DNA of 64,000 bases from Neisseria mucosa (GTDB lineage Bacteria; Pseudomonadota; Gammaproteobacteria; Burkholderiales; Neisseriaceae). Numbering within the stretch: the stretch's first letter is position 1; each line of letters opens with the position of its first letter. The position numbers and the translations under genes were made by a program. The DNA is taken from NCBI GenBank assembly GCA_003028315.1, contig CP028150.1, positions 1,736,001 to 1,800,000 of the forward strand. The letters run 5' to 3'. Of this stretch, positions 24,447 to 33,309 are shown one piece after another. The notes beneath the pieces were generated by a model. The model saw only the letters and a list, made by a program, of their open reading frames with translations. It was not told where the DNA came from and ran no database searches.

Positions 24447-25706
24447 ATGGCCTCGGAAACTTACAAACGCTACTCGGTGCTATTCTCCAGCACTCTATCT
24501 TTTACTGTCTGTTTTATGATTTGGATGATGCTGGCCGTTGTCGGCATCAAAGTTCAGGAAGAAATGGGGTTTAACCAAACCCAATACGGCATTCTGATTG
24601 CTCTGCCGGTGCTTTCCGGTGCGCTGATCCGTGTACCGTTAGGCATCCTTACCGATAAATTTGGCGGCCGTATCGTGCTGTTTACCTTGATGATCCTATC
24701 CGTACCAACCATTTTCCTGATGCGCTACGCCAATCAATATTGGCATTTCTTGGTAATCGGTCTGGTGATGGGCTTGGCCGGCGGTTCTTTCTCGGTAGGT
24801 ACTCCCTATGTGGCACGCTGGTTCCCCAAACACCAACAAGGCGTGGCAATGGGGATATTCGGCGCGGGCAATGCAGGTAGTGCAATCAATAAATTCCTTG
24901 CCGCCTGGCTGATTGTTACCTTTGGAACTTGGCAGATTGTCCCTACCGTATACTCAGCCATTATGCTGGCTACCGCGATACTCTTTTGGTTTACCAGCTA
25001 TCACGATCCCAAACACTTGGTCTCTTCCAACGTTACGTTGAAAGAACAATTAGCACTCTTGAAAAACCCGGGCGTGCTGCGATACAGCCAATATTACTCC
25101 GTAGTCTTCGGCGGCTATGTGGCACTGGCATTGTGGATGACCAAATACTATGTGGGCGAATACGGTATGCCACTGCAAACGGCGGCATTTTTGGCAGCCT
25201 GCTTCTCACTGCCGGGAGGTGTACTGCGTGCTTTCGGCGGCTACCTTTCCGACAAATTCGGTGCATATAAGGTAACTTGGGCGGTAATGTGGTTGATTTG
25301 GATATGTTTCTTCATACTCTCCTACCCGCAAACCGATCTTTCCATCCGCACGACCGACGGCGGTTCGCTAACCATGCACCTCGGTCTCAATGTAACCGTA
25401 TTCACGATACTAATGTTCACAGTGGGTGTAGCCACTGCGGTAGGCAAAGCTTCCGTATTCAAGTTTGTAGCTGACGACTATCCCGATAATATCGGTGCCG
25501 TATCCGGTATTGTCGGCCTGGCCGGTGGCCTGGGCGGTTTCCTTCTGCCGATTATGTTCGGCGCATTGGAAGACTGGACTGGCATTCGCTCTACTTCTTT
25601 CATGCTGCTCTACGGTACAGTCTGCGTTTCGCTGATTTGGATGCACTTTTCGTTTAAAGCCAAACGCGAAAGTGATATGAAAGCCTTAAAAGAGCGTCAA
25701 TCCTAA
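24447..25706 (+). CDS. narK: NarK-type nitrate transporter (NarK1-like)
   Basis: A 419-residue major-facilitator protein with about 12 membrane segments. Family signatures are RVPLGILTDKFGGR after the second segment, GLAGGSFSVGTPYVARWFP and the nitrate signature GAGNAGSAINKF, then GIVGLAGGLGGFLLP in the second half. NarK1-type proteins are thought to be nitrate/proton symporters that start nitrate uptake. The start follows ggaaggggcagcaag. A second NarK follows after 60 bp. Type assignment (1 versus 2) is from order and resemblance. Confidence 0.92.
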   Translation: MASETYKRYSVLFSSTLSFTVCFMIWMMLAVVGIKVQEEMGFNQTQYGILIALPVLSGALIRVPLGILTDKFGGRIVLFTLMILSVPTIFLMRYANQYWHFLVIGLVMGLAGGSFSVGTPYVARWFPKHQQGVAMGIFGAGNAGSAINKFLAAWLIVTFGTWQIVPTVYSAIMLATAILFWFTSYHDPKHLVSSNVTLKEQLALLKNPGVLRYSQYYSVVFGGYVALALWMTKYYVGEYGMPLQTAAFLAACFSLPGGVLRAFGGYLSDKFGAYKVTWAVMWLIWICFFILSYPQTDLSIRTTDGGSLTMHLGLNVTVFTILMFTVGVATAVGKASVFKFVADDYPDNIGAVSGIVGLAGGLGGFLLPIMFGALEDWTGIRSTSFMLLYGTVCVSLIWMHFSFKAKRESDMKALKERQS

Positions 25707-25714
25707 ATCTGTAG

Positions 25715-25737
25715 TTCGTCTGAAAATTTTCAGACGA
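25715..25737 (+). terminator. Short DUS-derived hairpin between the two narK genes
   Basis: TTCGTCTGAAA and TTTTCAGACGA form a small stem in the 60-bp gap. It may attenuate rather than end transcription, since the second transporter gene follows closely. Confidence 0.5.
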
Positions 25738-25766
25738 CCCAACACCTATCAGAAGGAGCCCTTTTT

Positions 25767-27149
25767 ATGTCTCATCTTATCGAACATTGGCAGCCGGAAG
25801 ATAAAACCTTCTGGCAGCAAACAGGTAAAAAAATTGCCACCCGCAATTTGTGGATTTCTATCCCTGCCCTCCTCCTTGCCTTCGCTATCTGGCAAGTATG
25901 GAGCGTGGCGGTAGTCAACCTGCCCAATATCGGCTTCAAATACAGCGAAAACCAGCTCTTCTGGCTGGCCGCCCTGCCCGCCTTATCCGGGGCGACCTTG
26001 CGTATCTTCTATTCTTTCATGGTGCCCATATTCGGCGGCCGCAAATGGACGGCCATCTCTACCGCCAGCCTGCTGCTGCCGGCTATCGGCTTGGGTTTTG
26101 CCGTTCAAAATCCTAACACCAGCTACATTACCATGATGGTACTGGCGCTCCTGTGCGGCTTCGGCGGCGGCAACTTCTCCTCCAGCATGTCCAATATCAG
26201 TTTCTTTTTCCCCAAAGCCGAAAAAGGCACTGCTCTCGGCCTGAATGCAGGCTTGGGCAATCTGGGGGTATCTGCCGTACAGTTTGTCGTACCGCTCATT
26301 ATTACTGCAGGTGTCTTCGGAGCCCTTGGTGGAGAGCCGCAAACTTGGACGAAAGGCGATGTAACCAAACAAATTTGGTTACAAAACGCCGGCTTTATCT
26401 GGGTGCCTTTCATTATTCTTTCCACCCTAGCCGCTTGGTTTGGCATGAACGATTTGGCTTCCGCCAAAGCCAGCTTCAAAGACCAGGCCGTGATTTTCAG
26501 CCGCAAGCATAACTGGATTATGTGCATCCTTTATTTGGGCACTTTCGGCTCCTTCATCGGTTTTGCCGCAGGCTTCCCCTTGCTGATCAAGAGTCAGTTT
26601 ACCGGGATTGATCCTGTAAAATATGCCTTCCTCGGCCCTTTGGTCGGTGCTTTGGCCCGCCCATTCGGCGGCTGGATCTCTGACAAAATCAAAAGCGGCG
26701 CACTGATTACCCAATTTGTTTTCATCGGCATGATTGTGGCGGTATGCGGCGTAATTTTCTTCCTTCCCAACAATGGTGAAGGCGGCAACTTCTGGGGCTT
26801 CTTTGCCTGCTTCCTGGCTCTATTTACACTCACCGGAATTGGTAATGGTTCTACCTTTATGCAGGTACCGGTAATTTTCCTTAATATGCACCAAAAATTT
26901 GCCGAAGAAGGCAAAGTCAGTGAAGAGCAAGCCCGTTTGGATGCTACCAAAGAAGGCGCAGCCGTAATCGGCTTTACTGCCGCCTTTGCAGCCTATGGCG
27001 GCTTCTTCATTCCGAAAAGCTACGGCACATCCATCGACCTAACCGGTGGTGTAAATGCCGCCCTGATTGGCTTTATCATATTCTATGCAATTTGTGCGGC
27101 ACTTAACTGGTGGTATTACACCCGTAAAGGCGCTGAAGCCAAATGCTGA
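25767..27149 (+). CDS. narK2: NarK-type nitrate/nitrite antiporter (NarK2-like)
   Basis: A 460-residue major-facilitator protein with 12 predicted membrane segments. Signatures are AGLGNLGVSAVQFVVP (nitrate signature 1) and ALARPFGGWISDKIKSG, and ATKEGAAVIGFTAAFAAYGGFFIPKSYG late in the protein, as in E. coli NarK. NarK2-type proteins exchange nitrite for nitrate during respiration. It has a good ribosome site (agaaggagcc). Tandem, separate K1 and K2 genes recall the fused NarK of Paracoccus. It ends at a hybrid DUS hairpin. Confidence 0.92.
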   Translation: MSHLIEHWQPEDKTFWQQTGKKIATRNLWISIPALLLAFAIWQVWSVAVVNLPNIGFKYSENQLFWLAALPALSGATLRIFYSFMVPIFGGRKWTAISTASLLLPAIGLGFAVQNPNTSYITMMVLALLCGFGGGNFSSSMSNISFFFPKAEKGTALGLNAGLGNLGVSAVQFVVPLIITAGVFGALGGEPQTWTKGDVTKQIWLQNAGFIWVPFIILSTLAAWFGMNDLASAKASFKDQAVIFSRKHNWIMCILYLGTFGSFIGFAAGFPLLIKSQFTGIDPVKYAFLGPLVGALARPFGGWISDKIKSGALITQFVFIGMIVAVCGVIFFLPNNGEGGNFWGFFACFLALFTLTGIGNGSTFMQVPVIFLNMHQKFAEEGKVSEEQARLDATKEGAAVIGFTAAFAAYGGFFIPKSYGTSIDLTGGVNAALIGFIIFYAICAALNWWYYTRKGAEAKC

Positions 27150-27168
27150 TGTCCGAACACTAAGTACA

Positions 27169-27198
27169 CAGGCCGTCTGAAAGCTTTCAGACGACCTG
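27169..27198 (+). terminator. Hybrid-dialect DUS hairpin after narK2
   Basis: CAGGCCGTCTGAAAG pairs with CTTTCAGACGACCTG. One arm is AG-DUS and the other is mucDUS, giving one mismatch in the stem. Confidence 0.7.
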
Positions 27199-27388
27199 TC
27201 TTTATCATTACTAATTCTAAAGTATTAATCCAACTATGTCTTTTGACCACTGCCAAATGCTTTGTATGCATTCAAATCTGATTTTTACTGCTTTACCATG
27301 ACGGATATTCAACCAGTATCCCCTATCCCACAAATTTCCAAACAGTTAAATTACTGGAAGACAACTTGCAGCACAGGAGACACACACC

Positions 27389-28615
27389 ATGGCACTTACA
27401 TCCGTCAGCGAACTGCAAACCCTGATTCATGAACACATCACCCGCACACCACGTCTGCCTGAAATCGAGCATATTCCTGTTGCCCAAAGCATAGGGCGCG
27501 TTTTGGCCGAGGACATGGTGTCTGCCCTAAACATTCCCGCTACCAACATTTCCGCCATGGACGGCTACGCCCTACCGTCTGATGCTGCCGCCGGAAGCTG
27601 TTGGCAGATAGTAGGTGAATCTGCCGCAGGTAAACCTTTCGCCGGCGACCTGCCCAAAGACGGCTGCATCCGTATCATGACCGGGGCTGTGGTTCCACCC
27701 GGCAGTACCTGCGTAGTATTGCAAGAAAACACTAAAACCGAAGGCAACGCCATTATCCTTACCCAAGACGTAGCCGTTGGTGCCAATATCCGCTACGGCG
27801 GCGAGGAAGTGGCAGCCGGCGATACAGTGCTTACCGCCGGCCGTATCCTCCGCCCTGCAGACGTGATGCTGTTGGCTGCTATTGGTATCGGACAAGTACC
27901 GGTTTACCGCAAAATCAAAGTAGCCGTGCTGTCTACGGGCGACGAACTTAACGAACCCGGCACGCCTGCCACCGACAATGGGCAAGTTTACGACAGCAAT
28001 CGCCACACCTTAATGGCACGCTTGGCTGCCATGCCGGTGGAAGTTTTAGATTTGGGACAAGCTGCCGACGATTTGGAAAGCGTGCTGCATACACTAAACG
28101 AAGCTTCATGTATGGCTGACGTAGTGATTACTTCCGGCGGCGTATCGGTAGGCGATTACGATTATATGCGTGAAGCAGTCAATCGCCTGGGGGCCATCCA
28201 TCACTATAAAGTCGCCATCAAACCGGGCAAACCGTTTGTGTTCGGTCAAATGCTGAAAACTTGGTATTTCGGCCTGCCCGGCAATCCCGTTTCCGGCTAT
28301 GTAGGTTTCGACCTGTTTTTGAAAGCCGCGCTCTGGCAATTATGTGGGGTACAAGACATTCCCCAACCTTTCCGTTTGCAGGCCGTATTATCCCAGCAAG
28401 TAAAAAAATCTCCCGGTCGCATGGACATCCAGCGTGCCATATTGACTCAAAATGCCGACGGCACATGGGAAGCCTCCCCCGCCGGAGAACAGGATTCTCA
28501 CCGTGTATGGGGCGTCAGCCGTGCCAACGGCTACATTATCCTACCTGCCGAGACAGGTAACCTACCTGCCGGAGCTACCGTTACCGTCCAACCATTTGCA
28601 GAGGCTTTTCTATGA
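27389..28615 (+). CDS. moeA: Molybdopterin molybdenumtransferase MoeA
   Basis: Inserts molybdate into adenylylated molybdopterin. The 408-residue product has the MoeA core motifs: VAQSIGRVLAEDMVSALNIP, the substrate segment SAMDGYAL, IMTGAVVPPGSTCVV, VLSTGDELNEPG, TSGGVSVGDYDYM and KPGKPFVFG with GLPGNPVSGYVGFDLF. It is the first gene of a tight run moeA-moaA-mobA-moaC-moaD-moaE. The ribosome site caggagac precedes the ATG. Its stop overlaps the moaA start by four bases. Confidence 0.97.
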   Translation: MALTSVSELQTLIHEHITRTPRLPEIEHIPVAQSIGRVLAEDMVSALNIPATNISAMDGYALPSDAAAGSCWQIVGESAAGKPFAGDLPKDGCIRIMTGAVVPPGSTCVVLQENTKTEGNAIILTQDVAVGANIRYGGEEVAAGDTVLTAGRILRPADVMLLAAIGIGQVPVYRKIKVAVLSTGDELNEPGTPATDNGQVYDSNRHTLMARLAAMPVEVLDLGQAADDLESVLHTLNEASCMADVVITSGGVSVGDYDYMREAVNRLGAIHHYKVAIKPGKPFVFGQMLKTWYFGLPGNPVSGYVGFDLFLKAALWQLCGVQDIPQPFRLQAVLSQQVKKSPGRMDIQRAILTQNADGTWEASPAGEQDSHRVWGVSRANGYIILPAETGNLPAGATVTVQPFAEAFL

Positions 28616-29589
28616 GCGCGTTAACCGATCCTTTTAACCGTCGGCTAACCTACCTGCGTCTGTCGGTAACCGATTTATGCAACTACCGCTGCACATATTG
28701 CCTGCCTGACGGCTATATCGGCAAAGCCAAACCCGATGAATTGACGTTACCTGAAATTGAAACCCTGGCTCAAACCTTCGCACACAGCGGAACCCGAAAA
28801 ATCCGCTTGACCGGAGGCGAGCCGACACTGCGGCGTGATTTGGCCGATATTATTGCCATCTGCCGTGCCCAACCGCAAATCGAAAGCGTAGCCCTTACCA
28901 CCAATGCCTTTAAACTGGCAAAACTGTTTCCGCTATACCGCGCCGCCGGCATCGACAAACTGAACATCAGCATTGACAGCTTTGATCCGGAAGTGTTTTA
29001 TCAAATTACCGGAAAGCGCGAATGCAATAATATTGTGCGCGCCTTGGACGGCATCTTAGAGCAGGGTTTTTACGATATCAAAGTCAACACTTTATTACTG
29101 CGCCGCTATATGTCCCGCACCTTGGCCGATGCGTTGGATTTCGTCCGCCACCGTCCGGTTACCCTGCGCTTTATCGAGCTGATGCAAACGCGCGACAACA
29201 CTGCCTTTTTCGGCAAACAACATTTTTCTGCCGCTACCATAGAATCAGGCCTGCAAGCAGAAGGCTGGCAATTGGTACCCCGTTCGGCACATGCCGGTCC
29301 GGCACGGGAATACCGCCACCGCGATTTCGCCGGCGGCATAGGCTTTATCGCACCTTACAGCAAAGATTTCTGCCAAAGTTGCAACCGGCTGAGAGTCACT
29401 GCGCAAGGTAAAATGCACTTGTGCCTATTCGGCGGTATTGCTTATGATTTGCGCCCATGGCTTAGCAGCGGCGACCAAGCGGGCCTGCAGCAGCACTTGT
29501 ACGAACTGATGGCGGAAAAACCTGAGCACCACTTCCTTCATGAACGCAAATTCGGCCTGATCCGTGACCTATCCATGATTGGCGGTTGA
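28612..29589 (+). CDS. moaA: GTP 3',8-cyclase MoaA
   Basis: Radical-SAM enzyme for the first step of molybdopterin synthesis from GTP. It has 325 residues. The N-terminal cluster ligands are Cys23, Cys27 and Cys30 (VTDLCNYRCTYC). The C-terminal cluster lies in DFCQSCNRLRVTAQGKMHLCLFG, and the required C-terminal Gly-Gly is present (MIGG). It overlaps moeA by four bases, and mobA begins one base after its stop. Confidence 0.97.
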   Translation: MSALTDPFNRRLTYLRLSVTDLCNYRCTYCLPDGYIGKAKPDELTLPEIETLAQTFAHSGTRKIRLTGGEPTLRRDLADIIAICRAQPQIESVALTTNAFKLAKLFPLYRAAGIDKLNISIDSFDPEVFYQITGKRECNNIVRALDGILEQGFYDIKVNTLLLRRYMSRTLADALDFVRHRPVTLRFIELMQTRDNTAFFGKQHFSAATIESGLQAEGWQLVPRSAHAGPAREYRHRDFAGGIGFIAPYSKDFCQSCNRLRVTAQGKMHLCLFGGIAYDLRPWLSSGDQAGLQQHLYELMAEKPEHHFLHERKFGLIRDLSMIGG

Positions 29590-29590
29590 A

Positions 29591-30223
29591 ATGGCCGAAA
29601 CAATCACTGTTCAGTATGAGCCGTTATTGATTCTATGCGGTGGCCTCAGCAGCCGTATGGGCACCCCAAAAGCCTTACTTCCATTCGATGGCGTTTCCCT
29701 GATACATAAGCTGATTAAACAAACCCATCCTAACCGTCCTGTTTGGCTGGCTGCTGCCGGTCAGATTTATCCTGACACAGGGCGTGCTTATTATCTTAAT
29801 GACGCCCTCCCCGGGCGACAGGGCCCGCTGGCCGCCATTCTGCCGGCACTGCAACAAGTACACCGGCAAGGTGAAGCCGGAATTTATGTACTGGCCTGCG
29901 ATACCCTCCTGCACCCCGAAGTAGTAATCAAACTATTGACCGAAGGCTCGCATCAACCTGTTTGGCAGCAGGGTATTACCCTGCTGGCAGATGCCGACAG
30001 CGGCCGCCCCCATCCCTTGATGTCGCATTGGCCGGTAGCCGTGCGGCACGATTTGCAAACTTATCTGGCACAAGGCAAACACAAAGTAACCGCTTGGCTG
30101 GATACACAGCTTTGCCAAACCATCATCATGCCTGATGCCTGGCAAGCGGTATCCAATTTCAACACGCCTGCCGATTTCGAACACGCCGTAGCAGCTGCCC
30201 AAACACTGCCTGAGGTCGTCTGA
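29591..30223 (+). CDS. mobA: Molybdenum cofactor guanylyltransferase MobA
   Basis: Adds GMP to Mo-molybdopterin to make the MGD form that nitrate reductase needs. From the ATG at 29591 it has 210 residues with the signature LILCGGLSSRMGTPKALLPFDG and the YVLACDTLL region. An earlier TTG inside moaA was rejected. A host-type DUS sits at its 3' end (ctgaggtcgtctgaaat). Confidence 0.93.
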   Translation: MAETITVQYEPLLILCGGLSSRMGTPKALLPFDGVSLIHKLIKQTHPNRPVWLAAAGQIYPDTGRAYYLNDALPGRQGPLAAILPALQQVHRQGEAGIYVLACDTLLHPEVVIKLLTEGSHQPVWQQGITLLADADSGRPHPLMSHWPVAVRHDLQTYLAQGKHKVTAWLDTQLCQTIIMPDAWQAVSNFNTPADFEHAVAAAQTLPEVV

Positions 30224-30269
30224 AATAAATTGCCTGACCGAATAAAACCATCTAAAACCGGAGTATTTA

Positions 30270-30743
30270 ATGTCCCTGACTCATTTAGACGAACACAGCC
30301 GAAGCCGTATGGTAGATGTCGGCGAAAAAGTAACCACCCGCCGCGTAGCCGTAGCCGAGGGCTGGGTGGTTTTTCCACCGGATGTGTATGCCCAAATCCA
30401 AGCGGCCAATGGCCAAACCGCCAAAGGCACAGTGAGCGAAGTAGCTCGTCTGGCCGGCATCATGGCTGCTAAAAACACCTCCCAGCTCATTCCGTTGTGT
30501 CACCCAATGATGTTGGAACGCTGCCAGCTCACCTTGAACTATGAAGATGATGAGCACCGCCTGCATATCCAAGCCGAAGTAGCGGTATCTCATAAAACAG
30601 GCGTGGAAATGGAAGCACTAACCGCAGTATCTGTGGCAGCACTCACCGTTTACGATATGACCAAGGCACTCAGTCACGATATCCGCATCGAACAAATACG
30701 CCTGGTTCATAAGTCCGGAGGCAAACATGACTTCAACCGTTGA
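30270..30743 (+). CDS. moaC: Cyclic pyranopterin monophosphate synthase MoaC
   Basis: Works with MoaA to form cyclic pyranopterin monophosphate. It has 157 residues. Family motifs are RMVDVGEKVTTRR, AKGTVSEVARLAGIMAAKNTSQLIPLCHP and TGVEMEALTAVSVAALTVYDMTKA with the catalytic lysine in DMTKA. It overlaps moaD by 17 bases. Confidence 0.97.
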   Translation: MSLTHLDEHSRSRMVDVGEKVTTRRVAVAEGWVVFPPDVYAQIQAANGQTAKGTVSEVARLAGIMAAKNTSQLIPLCHPMMLERCQLTLNYEDDEHRLHIQAEVAVSHKTGVEMEALTAVSVAALTVYDMTKALSHDIRIEQIRLVHKSGGKHDFNR

Positions 30744-30987
30744 GCCGATGCGCATCACGGTCCTCTACTTTGCCGCCTTACGCGAACAAAGCGGTAAAGA
30801 ACAGGAAATCAGGCTTACCCATGCCACCGATGTTGCCGCCCTCTATGCCGAGCTGGCTGCCGAGTATGGTTGGGACTTACCGCAAAACCGCTTGCGCGCC
30901 GCAGTCAACCACACCTTTTGCCCTTGGCAGCACCCCCTGCAATCCGGCGATATTGTTGCCTTTATTCCCCCTATTGCCGGAGGTTGA
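30727..30987 (+). CDS. moaD: Molybdopterin synthase sulfur carrier MoaD
   Basis: Small ubiquitin-like protein that carries sulfur on its C-terminal glycine to molybdopterin synthase. It has 86 residues; the C-terminus is FIPPIAGG, the required Gly-Gly. The start lies inside moaC, and an inner ATG at residue 8 (MRITVLYFAALRE) is also possible. moaE begins one base after its stop. Confidence 0.94.
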   Translation: MTSTVEPMRITVLYFAALREQSGKEQEIRLTHATDVAALYAELAAEYGWDLPQNRLRAAVNHTFCPWQHPLQSGDIVAFIPPIAGG

Positions 30988-30988
30988 A

Positions 30989-31426
30989 ATGTTTTTTGAT
31001 TTGACTGAACAAGCCATAGACGCTGCAGCCTTACGCCGGCGCATGCTTGACAACGAACAATGCGGTGCCTTTACCTGCTTTGAAGGCTGGGTACGCCGCC
31101 AAAACGACGGCAGCCGGGTGGATTATTTGGTATACAGCACTTACGAAGCATTGGCACGCAAACAAGGAGAAACTGTATTGGCACAAGCCAAACAGCGTTT
31201 TGCTATCGAAGATGCCGTTTGCGTCCATCGTTACGGCCGTCTGGAAGTAGGCGATATGGCAGTCTGGGTAGGTGTTACCGCCGGACATCGCGATGCCGCT
31301 TTTGCCGCCTGTCGTTTCATCATTGATACCATCAAAGCCGAAGTGCCGATTTGGAAACAGGAATTCTATAGTGATGGTCAGAAATCTGCCTGGCTGGCCA
31401 ATCCTGAAGGGTTGCCGTCAGAATAA
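30989..31426 (+). CDS. moaE: Molybdopterin synthase catalytic subunit MoaE
   Basis: Catalytic partner of MoaD. From the ATG at 30989 (after gccggagg) it has 145 residues. Motifs are GAFTCFEGWVRRQNDG, YGRLEVGDMAVWVGVTAGHRDAAF and the active-site segment KAEVPIWKQEFYSDG. It is the last gene of the moeA run and is followed by a strong terminator. Confidence 0.96.
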   Translation: MFFDLTEQAIDAAALRRRMLDNEQCGAFTCFEGWVRRQNDGSRVDYLVYSTYEALARKQGETVLAQAKQRFAIEDAVCVHRYGRLEVGDMAVWVGVTAGHRDAAFAACRFIIDTIKAEVPIWKQEFYSDGQKSAWLANPEGLPSE

Positions 31427-31465
31427 TTTATAGCAACCTCCAAACATCAACATCCAACCATCCTT

Positions 31466-31506
31466 ACCGCCCTTGCCTGTCCACCTACAGGCAAGGGCGG
31501 TTTTTA
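31466..31506 (+). terminator. Intrinsic terminator after moaE
   Basis: A perfect 15-bp stem (ACCGCCCTTGCCTGT with ACAGGCAAGGGCGGT) followed by TTTTT. It ends the moeA-moaE unit, so modABC must have had its own promoter. Confidence 0.93.
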
Positions 31507-31542
31507 ATATTCAAATTACTTAGTCATACATCCACCATACTA

Positions 31543-31557
31543 ATACTTTAGTAGTAT
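31543..31557. promoter_or_regulatory. ATACT-N5-AGTAT inverted repeat in former modA leader
   Basis: ATACTTTAGTAGTAT, nearly the same as the site before narH. It lies in the 132-bp stretch between the moaE terminator and the IS481 element. Before the insertion it would have been about 95 bp upstream of modA. Operator function is inference. Confidence 0.4.
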
Positions 31558-31637
31558 CTTACTATTTAATTCCTTATACTAATGGTTACACATCCCTGCT
31601 CCTGCTATTTTCGTCTGGCTTTTCTTTTTTGATTAAA

Positions 31638-32515
31638 TGTAGAAACCAGTAGCGTTGTTTACAGTATTTCCAGGAGAATACTGAAACATGAACATGCACA
31701 AAAACACCCGCCTCACCCCGCACCACCGACAAGCCATTTGGCCGGCCTACACGCAGGGGAAGGAAAGCGTCACCTCCCTGGCACGCCGCTACCAAGTCAG
31801 CCGCGTCACCATTTACCGCGCCCTTAAAGCCGCAAGGGGCAGGCTGCTCAAACCGCAAACCAGTACCAACAACCGTTTCAAACAGGCAAAGTACGGAATG
31901 AAACGCCTGGCCAAGGTAGAACGCAGCATTCAGGAAAAACTCAAAAAGCAGGCCAAACGCTACAATAAATCCTACCCCGGAGAGCTGGTGCATCTCGACA
32001 CCAAACGGCTGCCGCTGCTCAAAGGGCAGAAAGCCACCGATAAGCGGGATTACCTGTTTGTCGCCATCGACGATTTCTCAAGGGAGCTATACGCCGCCAT
32101 TTTGCCGGACAAAACCGCAGACAGCGCCGCCAAGTTTCTGACCGAACACCTGATTGATCCCTGCCCATACCTGATTGAGTGCGTTTACTCCGACAACGGT
32201 ACGGAATACAAAGGCTCGGCCAACCATGCTTTCGGTGTAGCCTGTTACGAGAACGGGATTGGTCAAAAGTTTACCCGGGTTGCCCGTCCGCAGACCAACG
32301 GTAAGGCGGAGCGGGTTATCCGTACCCTGATGGAGATGTGGCATGAGAAACAGTCGTTTGAGAGTCCGGAACATCGGCAAAAGGAGTTGTGCCGCTTTGT
32401 TAATTTTTATAACACTGTGAAGCCACACCGCAGTTTGAACGGCGATACGCCGTTTGAGGTCTTACAGGCTTATTTTTCTCAACCTGTTGTGTAAACAACG
32501 CGACAATTTTCTACA
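31638..32515 (+). mobile_element. Intact IS481-family insertion sequence
   Basis: An 878-bp element with about 26-bp inverted ends: TGTAGAAA then six mixed bases then GCGTTGTTTACA on both sides (22 of 26 match). It is flanked by a 7-bp direct repeat, gattaaa, at 31631-31637 and 32516-32522, which is the target duplication of a recent insertion. The single transposase frame is intact. It separates the modA ribosome-binding site from the upstream control region. Confidence 0.95.
31688..32494 (+). CDS. IS481-family transposase
   Basis: A 268-residue DDE transposase. An N-terminal helix-turn-helix (SVTSLARRYQVSRVTIYRAL) precedes the rve catalytic domain: GELVHLDTKRLPLL and FVAIDDFSREL (first Asp), CVYSDNGTEYKG (second Asp) and RPQTNGKAERVIRTLMEM (Glu). 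The C-terminus FYNTVKPHRSLNGDTPFEVL is typical. It has a ribosome site (caggag) and reads in the same direction as modABC. Confidence 0.93.
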   Translation: MNMHKNTRLTPHHRQAIWPAYTQGKESVTSLARRYQVSRVTIYRALKAARGRLLKPQTSTNNRFKQAKYGMKRLAKVERSIQEKLKKQAKRYNKSYPGELVHLDTKRLPLLKGQKATDKRDYLFVAIDDFSRELYAAILPDKTADSAAKFLTEHLIDPCPYLIECVYSDNGTEYKGSANHAFGVACYENGIGQKFTRVARPQTNGKAERVIRTLMEMWHEKQSFESPEHRQKELCRFVNFYNTVKPHRSLNGDTPFEVLQAYFSQPVV

Positions 32516-32532
32516 GATTAAAGGATCACAAC

Positions 32533-33285
32533 ATGAACCACCTGTCCCGTTTAACCGCTCTGGCTACTTTGATGCTGGCTGCCCTGCCATTGCAAGCCAA
32601 AGACTTAACCGTTTCCGCTGCTGCCAGCCTAAAAGATGCGTTTCAGGAAATTGCTGCCCAATACAAACGCCAACATCCCGATGTGGATGTAAAACTGAAC
32701 ACTGCTGGTTCGGGGGCATTGCTGCAACAACTGCTGCAAGGTGCACCGGTAGACGTGGTAGCCTTTGCCGACCAAAAAACCATGGACATGGCCGCTGAAA
32801 AAAATGCAGTGGATACCTCTACCCGCCGTACTTTTGTGCGCAATGACCTGGTATTGATCGTTCCAAAGAACAGCCGTACTTCTGCGTCCTCACTGCAAGA
32901 CCTCAAGCGCCCTGCCATCAACCGTATCGCGTTGAGCAACCCGGAAAGCGTACCGGTAGGACGCTACACCAAAGCTGCACTGGAAAAAGCCGGCCTATTC
33001 ACTACCCTCCAGCCGAAAATCATTACCACTCAAAACGTTCGCCATTCCCTTGACTATGTCGCACGAGGCGAAGTGGATGCAGGCTTCGTATATCGTACTG
33101 ATGCGGTGCTGATGCCCCAAAAAGTGCGTATTACTGCTACCATTCCGCTCGATACTCCGGTTTCCTACCCGATTGCGGTCAGCACTGCCAGCAGTGATAA
33201 AGCCGAAGCGCAACGTTTCCTCAACTATGTACTGTCTCCCAAAGGCCGCCAAGTATTAAACAAATACGGTTTTAGCCGCCCATAA
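32533..33285 (+). CDS. modA: Molybdate ABC transporter binding protein
   Basis: Periplasmic molybdate-binding protein of 250 residues with a Sec signal (cleavage after LPLQA). The mature part starts KDLTVSAAASLKDAFQEIA, the ModA signature, followed by LNTAGSGALLQQLLQGAPVDVVAFAD and GEVDAGFVYRTDA. The ribosome site aaagga is only a few bases beyond the right end of the IS481 element, so expression now depends on what crosses or starts in that element. Confidence 0.96.
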   Translation: MNHLSRLTALATLMLAALPLQAKDLTVSAAASLKDAFQEIAAQYKRQHPDVDVKLNTAGSGALLQQLLQGAPVDVVAFADQKTMDMAAEKNAVDTSTRRTFVRNDLVLIVPKNSRTSASSLQDLKRPAINRIALSNPESVPVGRYTKAALEKAGLFTTLQPKIITTQNVRHSLDYVARGEVDAGFVYRTDAVLMPQKVRITATIPLDTPVSYPIAVSTASSDKAEAQRFLNYVLSPKGRQVLNKYGFSRP

Positions 33286-33309
33286 ACCTTTTTTCAGGTA
33301 GTCTGAAAT

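Noticed and set aside
27200..27388. Moco riboswitch before moeA
   Set aside because: Only a loose CCAGTA/TACTGG pairing is visible; the conserved multi-stem Moco motif could not be recognised.
29579..29590. TTG start for mobA inside moaA
   Set aside because: The ATG at 29591 gives the normal MobA N-terminus directly after the moaA stop.
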